Source of the DNA: Ehretia macrophylla
Taxonomy: Eukaryota; Streptophyta; Magnoliopsida; Boraginales; Ehretiaceae
DNA length: 64,000 nt
Direction of reading: 5' to 3'
Assembly (NCBI GenBank): GCA_037974665.1
Contig: CM075767.1
Location: forward strand, 20,166,840 to 20,230,839
The notes beneath the pieces are model-generated. The model did not search any database, was not told where the DNA came from, and was given only the letters and a program-made list of their open reading frames with translations. This document shows, one piece after another, positions 56,294 through 64,000 of the stretch; position 1 is the first letter of the stretch; each line of letters begins with the position of its first letter. The translations under genes were made by a program, and so were the position numbers.

Positions 56294-58350
56294 GTAAGCT
56301 TTCTGATTTTCCAATTGCATATATACATTGTGATTGTTGCTTTCTTGCCTTCAGTTCTTAAGATTGAAAAATCTCCAATATTTAGAGATTTTTCTCATTC
56401 AACTAGGGACAGATTTATTGTTTTATTTCAGTTAAGGGTGTAATAAACACTGTCATTTTATTTAACAGGATAAATATAATTTTCTCACGTAGAATAATCA
56501 TATTTTAAAACAAATTGGGATGCATAGGTCATAGGTGTATTTTAAAAATGTACATAGTAAATCTGTCATTACTTCCGACGATAATCTCAATTGATTGAAT
56601 TAGGAACTAGCCTAAAACCTGCATTCTTGATAAAGAAGTTCAAAAAGTTGAAGATTAAACGAACAACTCATGTTTAGGGAACTACCTTACATCATTTAAA
56701 TCCATCTTTCTTTCACCAAAAAAAAAAAATCCATCTTTCACATTTTCTTTTTTGTTTTTGTTGGTCATGATCCATCCTTCACATTTAATAACAGGAAAAA
56801 TATCAAGAAAGTGCGTATTCTGTCACGATGCTTGCACGTTTTTGGCACTAGTTTAATACGTCTCGCAAACATGTCTAATTGAAAATCATTACACGAATGC
56901 ATATAGAAATGACCATTTTCATTTGAACAACTATGAGACAATTACGAAGATAAATGGGCAAAACTCATTCTACATTCCTGCACAGGACTAAAGCATGCAA
57001 GACGCCACTTTATGTTGAAAAAGACAAGAACTACTATAATTTTTTTTTATGGTTAGCTGCAATTTCTAAAACAGGCAAGTAAAATTAAAGAAGTTTTCCG
57101 CGGAATTAAACGGTAAATATATTAAATTAGAGGAAAATACTTCAATTTGGTAGTCAGGACGAATGAAAATGTGCCACGTCACCGGAAGTGGTCGACATAC
57201 TGCAGAAATGAATAGGTGAGAATGGATACAAAAGGGGGATAAATGACCGCAACTGACAACTCTAGAAAGGGTAAATTACCATAATGGACAGCAAAGTAAA
57301 TGCAATCATATTAAGGCTGATAGTGAAGTTGTCGAGCAGTTATTGGCTGCCAGCCGGATAGAAGTTTCTCCCTAAACTAGAACTTGAAAGAATATTAGCA
57401 GAGCAATCAAGATGCAGGGTATCATATATGGGTTGGATAAATAACAAAATGTTGCAGGAAAACTCGTTTGGCATCAGTTAATTAGACTAACATAAATAAC
57501 AAAATGTTGCAGAATATTTCTACCATGATTTCACCAAAAGGTTAGCAGTTTTTTTTTTCTTTTTGGTCAAAAGTTAAGTAGTAACAATGAACAAGAAAGT
57601 GAAGCTTTAAGATGTCTAAGTAGGATTAGTTATCCATACTCAAGCTGGAAAACATCTTAAAAAAAAAAAAAAAAACGAAGCTGGAAAACATCTTAAGAAG
57701 CTAATTTGTTAGACTTGCAAGATTTTTTTTGGATGACGTGTACACTCAACTAGGAGAGCCCGACTATCAAATAGTAAATTTCCAGTGCAGTGGTGCGGCC
57801 TCACACATGTGTCAAGTCAATGAAGTGTAAAATTTCATAACTGTAGAGAGTATCGAATCCGCGATCTCGTAAAAGCGATTTCACTCTCATTATTGCTCGA
57901 CCATGCCCTTTGGGGCATTGTTAAACTAACAAGGTTGTAGAAGTCTTCCTAAAGGGTCAAAATATTTTCCAAAATCCAAAGTACTAGCAAAATAAAATTC
58001 AGTTGACCTAAATTCTCTTTTAAATAACGTACACTGCATACCCATATTCACAATGAAACATGTCAGCTAAAAATTGAAATAATATATATTATGTTGTTTA
58101 GGTGCAGATCTAAATTGTTTTATTTTTTTTGTTTTTTGGTAAATCTAGAATATTTTATGACTAAATAGTTTTAGAGATCGAAATTTGGTTAGTGGGAGAC
58201 TGGGAGTCATAGTCCCAAAATCAAACACTTGGATCCGCACCTCACGATGTCATGAAAACGTCTGTATTGGAGTTTAAATTGATCAAGAGAATCAAATATG
58301 CTCTCTAATCAATTCTTTTTTTCTTTTTTTTTTCTTCTTACCATGTGCAG
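56294..58350 (+). other. First intron of the kinase relic
   Basis: Donor ATG-GTAAGC and acceptor CATGTGCAG join in phase 1. Without genes. Contains TCCATCTTTC duplicated around an A-run (56701-56740) and AAGCTGGAAAACATCTTAA duplicated around an A-run (57642-57696). Confidence 0.6.
57642..57696 (+). repeat. 19-bp direct repeat around a poly(A) run
   Basis: AAGCTGGAAAACATCTTAA occurs on both sides of about 16 A residues plus CG. It looks like the target duplication of a retroposed tail with nothing else attached. Confidence 0.55.
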
Positions 58351-58976
58351 GAGAAGGGAATGCAAATAAAACTCCATTTACTTGGGGGATAAGGTGTAAA
58401 ATTGCTTACGGAATAGCTCGTGCTGTTGAATACACGCATAGCCGTGGACCAAATTTATGTCACGGCAACATAAGGTCATCCACTGTTTTTCTTACCAATT
58501 TCCTAGATGCACGTTTATCAGAGTTTGGCATGCCGCAACTTCTCTCACCGGACTCTGAGATCTCACTACTGGTTACTGTGCACCAGAAATGACAAACATA
58601 TTCGAAGTCTCACAAAAGTCAGATGTCTACAGTTTTGGTGTAGTGCTATTAGAGTTGCTAACTGGGAAAGCCCCCATAGGTGCACTTGGGAAAGCAACAG
58701 GTGTTGATTTGCCTAAGTGGGTAAGGCAAATGTTTCAGGAAAAACCAATTATTGACGTGTTTGATAATGCACTACTTAATTATCAGAACATAGGGGAGCA
58801 AATGGTTCAATTGTTGCAACTTGCTGTTTGCTGTACATTTCAGTATCCATATAAAAGACCTTCCATGGCTGCCGTGACGAACCAGATAAAGGTGACTTGT
58901 AATAGCTAAAATTATATGACGAAAATTTTGACTACTTAATATGACTCAAATTGAAGCCTCCCGTCTCGTAGTCCAA

Positions 58977-59490
58977 TGTGAACAAATAAAATTTTGGTGC
59001 AAGTTAAAAGAAGACAAAACGCAATGGGAAATGAAGAAAAATCTTTGGTTGCAAAGTTAGGCACACACAATTTTGGATTGATTTCACACTACATGTGGGA
59101 AGATTTTTGGTGCAAGATGAGCCTATAAATAGATGCTCAAACTTCACCATTTTGCATCACCAAACATAGCAAATCAGAGAGAAAAAAAATTATAAGTTTT
59201 CTCCTGAGTATTTTCTCTTTCTCTTTTATTGTTCTATATTTGTGAGTGAGAGTTAATTTCTTCTATTATTTGAGGGAGTGATATTATTTTCTTCTTATAT
59301 TAGAGAGAAGGTTATTGTAAAATACTCTACATCATAGTGAAATCCTCTATTATTTGCCCGTGGTTTTTCCTTCGATTTGTTTGAGGGTTTTCCACGTAAA
59401 TTTTGTGTCTCTACTTTCTCTGTTCTCATTTATATTTTAGCTGCGTGATACTGCTTGTCCCCGACCATTCCGCTGCGCCGATTCCCAACA
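58977..59490 (+). repeat. Solo LTR of the Tnt1-like copia family
   Basis: 514 bp, closely similar to the LTRs at 2854 and 7563, with TATAAATA at 59124-59131. Perfect 5-bp target duplication TCCAA (58972-58976; 59491-59495). No internal element sequence. It sits in the last intron of the kinase relic. Origin by LTR-LTR recombination is the standard explanation. Confidence 0.94.
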
Positions 59491-59668
59491 TCCAATTGCA
59501 TCTTATATCGGGGAGTGCAAGAGGGTATTACACAGTGAAGCAGGATACAAGATGAGAAATGTTTTTTGAAAAGTAAAGAAGTATGCAGATTAATTTGTAA
59601 ATTTTTGCATGTTGCAGTCATTGGGAATGCATTCAATTGAAGAGTTGCCAGCTGACCCAGGTTGCTGA

Positions 59669-61320
59669 TAGAGAAAGACAGATAGAGTGAAATATTCTTT
59701 AAGCATCCCGATCTAATTAGGCTTTGCTTCCAAAAAAAAAAAATCTATCTACGAAGTCGTATATTATGGAACAATATCCGATCAAGATTTATGGTCTCTA
59801 CAAATTTTGTCTTTTATATCCTTATAATGTCTCACTAAAGAGTCTTTCATTTGATTCTATAATTTGATTTATGCCTAATTTTCTCACCCCCTAAACCTCC
59901 GACGACAAGGCATGTCCCGTGACGCAATATGGCCACAAGACTGCGCCTATAAGAAAAACAGTAATCCATAAACAAGAAGAACGTAATTACAACAAACAAT
60001 CAGAGCATCTAACAAGCTTTTAGCATATTTAAACTCCAAGTAAACAAATATAACTAAACTTTAGGCGAACAAATCTCCCAAAAAGAGTCCTTTAGCATAA
60101 ACAATAAATAACCACTAAATACTTGCTACAAACAAATTGAGCTTTATCAACCGATCAAAATATTTAAACTCATTTTCACAATAATAGTGAACGCAAATCA
60201 TTATAAATGACACAGAGAACCAATATGGAATGGTGGGTCGCAATCTCTCCAGCTTAACTACGGGATATCCATGTTGTGTTAGATAGAACAGAATCACAGT
60301 CCAGGACCATCAAACAATATGGAACCTATAGTACTTTTGCTAGTAGTGTGCTTTAATACCACTTATAATGATTCAGGTTCAACTATTAGTCTACTAATAT
60401 ATTGAGTCTATTCAATAAGCCTAAAATATTAAAGTTCGTGTCAACAGTAATAGTGAACCCATTGCAATATAAATTGAACATAATTTTTTACAGAACTATT
60501 GTCAAACTAATAATATCTAAGCCCCAAGTTTTGAGTTTCTTTTCAATGAAGCCCTCAATTTGTGACACCCAAGCCTTGTTTCCATCAGTTCTTGTGGATG
60601 ACAGGCATTTAAATAAATTCAAATTTCAAGCAAATGACATGAGGATTGCTTGGGGACTCGAGGATGGATTTGGCGCATAACAAAAACCAAAGACTGATAT
60701 GTTAGAGTGACGGGAAGGCAACCTATCTATTATTGGACTGTATTAATTAAGTGACTATTTCTTTTAAAAGATTTGAGTTTTTTTATTGTATTTAACACAT
60801 CTCTTCACGTGTAGGCTAAATGTTTTATTGAGTCTTACAAGTTAACGTAATTTTATAAATAGTACATAAATTTTGATATCATATTAAGTAATCAGTGAGT
60901 TTGTTATATTTATTTATTAATTGTCTATTCTCTAAGGCAGACACCTCTAAAACAAGGGAAACTTTTCAAAAATCTAACGGATCAAAACAGACTCACCTCA
61001 TGTATTAGAGAGACTGACGGTTCGTCAGATTTTTTGAAGAGTTTTCCTGAGACAAACAACGCTTTTAAAACGACTGGAAAGTGTTCTGTTGGATGTTGAA
61101 GTTACATATAGCCCTAAAAAATTTATGCCATGTCTTTTTTTTTTTTTTGGTCATGAAAAATTTATGCTATGTCTGTTCAGTCGATTGCTATCTATTAGTT
61201 CATGATTACTCTAATTGGTAGAAAGTAGGAACATGGGTTGTTGACACGCTTTCAAGTTAATTTACCGTGGTGAATCTTGAAAGTATCGCTACTGTGCATT
61301 TAAAAAGACTAGTAACATGT
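59669..61320 (+). other. Intergenic DNA, no gene
   Basis: No family recognised. A 92-codon frame at 60402-60680 has no recognisable domain. Short inverted pair near 60960-61050 (AACTTTTCAAAAATCTAACGG / CGTCAGATTTTTTGAAGAGTT). Confidence 0.45.
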
Positions 61321-62330
61321 TTGGAAGTATTCTCGTTTGTTTATTTGTCTTTTTTGTTTTTTTAGAATAATGTTTTAAAACAGTTTTTAAAAATAATTTT
61401 TAAGAACAAAATAACAGAAAATTTGTTTGCAGAATTGCTCTCCGGACAAATTTTTTAAGTGAAGACGCCCTTAATGTTACACGAACATTTTTTCCCTTTT
61501 ACGAACTGTAAAATTTTTTATTAGATTAGCTAATTTAATTAATTAAGTTATTGATTTTATTAATTAATTAAAGTTATAAATTTATTGAGTAATTATATTA
61601 AAGTTAATAATAATAAATTAAATTAACTACGTACTAATTAAATGTTAGTAAAATTTAATTAATAGATTAAATTATTTATTAATTGAGATTAAATTCATTA
61701 AGTAATAATTTTAAGATAATTAACTAATAAAAATAATTAATTAATAATTCATAACATTTTAATTAATAAATAGTTAATAAAAATAAAAATTAATAAAATT
61801 ATTTGATTTTTTAGTTATTAAATTTGTTAAAATTATTAGTTTTAAAATTAGTTAATGATTAGTTATCAATTAATTAATCTTCGTTAATTATTAATTAAAC
61901 TAAAAACTAACTAATAATTAAAATTGAAATTAATTAATAAGTAGCTTAAAATTATTAGTTCTAAAATTATTCAATTAAATGGTTAGTTATTAATTAATTG
62001 TTAATTAAAATAGTTATATTTTATTATTAAATTAATTATTAAAAATAATTTAAAATGTGTTGAAGGGTGAAGGAAAAAGGGGGTGGTTGGCAGGTTTGAG
62101 AGGGCTAGAGGAGTGGAAGTTAGGGAACAAGAACACATGAAAACATAAAAATTATGTTCCTGTTTTTTGTTTTTGAAAACACATTTCTCAAAACAAAATT
62201 TGAAAACAACTATCAAAATCAGGTTATGCCAAACAAGTTTTTTTGTTTTAGTTTTTAGTTTTCTTGTTTTCAGAAACACAAAAACTGTTTTCAAAAATAG
62301 TTTCAAACAACACCTAGGTTTTCCTACACT
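61320..62330 (+). repeat. AT-rich foldback-like element
   Basis: The outer parts are imperfect inverted repeats (left TGTTTTAAAACAGTTTTTAA and AGAACAAAATAAC near 61370-61415; right AACTGTTTTCAAAAATAG and GTTTTCTTGTTTTC near 62255-62305). The core (61500-62060) is mostly TTAATTAA-like. Exact ends unclear. Confidence 0.45.
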
Positions 62331-62604
62331 TGCAAGGCTCTAAACCACAAAACAAATGCTAAGCCTTAATACTAACTGAATATACACACACAAACACACC
62401 CACTCATACACGCATACACACATAAACACACACAAATATACACAAACACGCAAAGGGAGGCTGGGTTCGAAGGGGGTGGGGGGATACTGGCTGGTAGTTT
62501 GGGGTAGAGTTGGGTTTGATTGGAAGAGGAAGAAGAAGGGTTGGTGCGTAATTTTCTTTATTTTAGTAGGGGTAATCTGACATTTTATTAATTTTTTGTT
62601 AAGT

Positions 62605-62735
62605 TTTTAATGGTAGGGACTAATTTGAACCCTTTTGTTAATATTGAGGACCTTTTTGAGTATTTTGAAATAATGGAGATTAAATTAATTTTTTGTGAAA
62701 CAATGGGGACTAGTGTTCCATTTTCCCCCCATATT
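62605..62735 (+). repeat. Single arm of the 26147-type foldback family
   Basis: TTAATGGTAGGGACTAATTT, TATTGAGGACCTTTTTGAG and AACAATGGGGACTAGTG resemble the right arm at 26873-26985. The other arm is not seen; CA-rich DNA at 62385-62450 corresponds to the GT-rich core of that element. Confidence 0.6.
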
Positions 62736-63055
62736 CCTTTTCTTTTTAATATGTGCTAATGTGTGGGGTTGTGAGAAGTTAATTTACCCCTTGAGTCGAG
62801 TCAGCCCATTTTGGACGACCCAAAACCCAAAATCCAACACCTCATGCATGTACCTTTGAAGACTATTATTCTTGTGCTCTTGAAATCTATAACATTAATG
62901 CAATATTACTTGAGAGGTTCGGATTCATCATTTGGTAAAACATAACAGACAAAGTTTTATCTCAATATGAGTTTTACAATTAATCAAGTATACTTATAAC
63001 TTGAAAATTACATAATATTTCGCCCATCTACTATTTGACTTTTGTCACCCGCTAA

Positions 63056-63386
63056 CTAATTAGAATTAATTCGTGAGCTATAGTATTGGCCCGGCACCCA
63101 ATTAACAGGAATCACATTGTGCGCTATGATAATCCTTCTTGACTCAGCTGTTGTAAGCCTTACAGAGAAGGGAGGATTTGTCTTCCCAGGGGTTATGCCA
63201 ATGTTCCAAGTAGCACCCCATGAATGATGCATTGGAAGCCATTGTTTCCAGCCTGCAGGTTGTAGTTCAACTGCTGCAAGGCTTCCATCTCCACTCACAT
63301 ATTCGATTGTGCATGCGAAATAATTTGGATTTGAGCCTCTGTCAACCTTGAATGTTATAGATGTACCAGGATAGCTACATGGTACT
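63056..63386 (-). CDS. Beta-expansin, last exon (partial gene)
   Basis: Secreted cell-wall loosening protein of the beta-expansin family. The exon encodes the end of the first domain link and the whole C-terminal grass-allergen-like wall-binding domain: VPCSYPGTSITFKVDRGSNP, NYFACTIEYVSGDGSLAAVE, GWKQWLPMHHSWGATWNI, PFSVRLT, NVIPVNWVPGQYYSS, stop TAG 63058-63056. The conserved aromatic residues (W in GWKQW, SWGATW, NW) are present. The acceptor TGTCACAG just before 63386 gives a phase-2 junction before VPC, the position usual in this family. The upstream exons with signal peptide and catalytic-like domain lie beyond an intron that fills the rest of the window. Confidence 0.9.
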
Positions 63387-64000
63387 CTGTGACATATTAT
63401 AGCATCAAATTAAGTTTATAATTAGTGTTCATATAAATACTAAATCGATATTGCAAATTAACAATATTATGAAGGATCGAAAGGCATCATGAATTCATTT
63501 GTTTTTTAGACAACTTCATTTTAACTAGTTGCAACACTCTAATTGAAAAATGATAAAACCATAAAAATAGGTGTCTTATTGCAATGGTCTTTTAACTATC
63601 ATATAAACTAGGACTTTTTGTAACAAATTCATTAATTTTAGTCGCCACAGTTAAAATTTTTATTTTACACATGTTAATATTTTCTCATGAGATTCTATTC
63701 TTTGGCAACATTTTTAAAATTTCAGTTTAACTGAACCATTATAAAAACTATTGCAATAGAGAATTTGTAAAGAAATTACATACAACAGTTGAAAATGTGT
63801 GGCATAAAGTTATTTGTAATGGTTCGTAGCCTTTTTGCAACAAATTTAAGTATTACAACCTATTAAAAATGTGACAGTTCACGTTGTGTTGTTAAACACA
63901 TAGCTGTGCACTAAACCAATCTGTATATATATAATGTATCCTTTAGCCCTCCCTCAGCTAAATCTTTTAATACTAAAAAGAAATATTAGTGCCCTAGTAA
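63387..64000 (-). other. Intron of the beta-expansin gene
   Basis: At least 614 bp of AT-rich DNA upstream (minus strand) of the last exon. No further expansin exon is seen up to the edge. Confidence 0.6.

Larger units (their letters stand above)
55965..59668 (+). pseudogene. LRR-III receptor-like pseudokinase domain, broken
   Basis: Kinase part of an LRR-III (RLK902/RKL1-like) receptor kinase without LRRs or membrane segment. Exon 1 (55965-56293): KLVFLGNNLDKYGLEELLRS, glycine loop GRGTFGTS, VKRVK (ATP Lys), then a deletion/frameshift before RNERLLVYEYMRMGS and a TAG at 56273. Intron 56294-58350. Exon 2 (58351-58891): TPFTWGIRCKIAYGIARAVE, CHGN in place of HRD, SEFG in place of DFG, a frameshift, then YCAPEMTN, QKSDVYSFGVVLLELLTGKA, RPSMAAV. 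A possible last exon at 59618-59668 (acceptor TTGCAG, phase 0) ends IEELPADPGC-stop. HGN is usual for this inactive-kinase group. Confidence 0.85.

Noticed and set aside
60402..60680. 92-codon open frame
   Set aside because: No recognisable domain, no codon or context support.
1..64000. CRISPR array, bacterial operon, rRNA or tRNA gene
   Set aside because: None found; direct repeats here are LTRs, segmental duplicates or microsatellites, and no cloverleaf with A/B boxes was recognised by eye.

Overview
The window is nuclear DNA of a flowering plant, very probably a eudicot. It is AT-rich and gene-poor. It carries CC-NBS-LRR (CNL) resistance-gene homologues, Ty1-copia elements with the usual plant tRNA-Met primer site, hAT and Mutator-like DNA transposons, LINE 3' ends, an LRR-III receptor-kinase relic and a beta-expansin exon. 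Order or genus cannot be fixed from the sequence.

Layout. 1-2703: CNL copy 1, cut by the window edge and broken by four stop codons and one frameshift. 2854-8070: a complete but decayed Tnt1/Tto1-type copia element with TTAAA target duplications, inserted in the 3' flank of copy 1. 8071-10134: the rest of that flank. 10135-13163: LINE 3' ends and two foldback elements, one sitting in a LINE poly(A) tail. 13270-33780: an array derived from the region upstream of the CNL gene. It holds three copies of a 2-kb module and two copies of a unit of about 9 kb (T1 about 16140-24740, T2 about 24770-33780), each carrying its own young insertions. Four copies of the CNL promoter module lie here and only the last one leads into a gene. 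33865-36552: CNL copy 2, the best-preserved gene, with CC, NB-ARC and LRR; it has lost one LRR and ends early at an in-frame TGA. 36754-42060: duplicated 3' flank with splice-site-like cassettes and two small CNL relics. 42732-52049: three copies of a 1.2-kb repeat, one holding a truncated hAT element; a TRIM-like 487-bp element lies in the same region. 52050-54999: 5' part of a second copia lineage on the minus strand. 55965-59668: decayed LRR-III pseudokinase with a solo copia LTR in its last intron. 59669-63055: AT-rich DNA with two repeat relics. 63056-63386 (minus): last exon of a beta-expansin gene that runs off the right edge.

Functionally this is one arm of a tandem CNL cluster in birth-and-death evolution. 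CNL copy 2 may still make a truncated immune receptor, and the expansin exon looks intact; the other coding sequences are pseudogenes or transposon proteins. The most informative signal is the set of occupied/empty insertion-site pairs between internal duplicates. It defines exact ends and target duplications for about ten mobile elements and orders them relative to the segmental duplications. I saw no evidence for a wholly new biological system.
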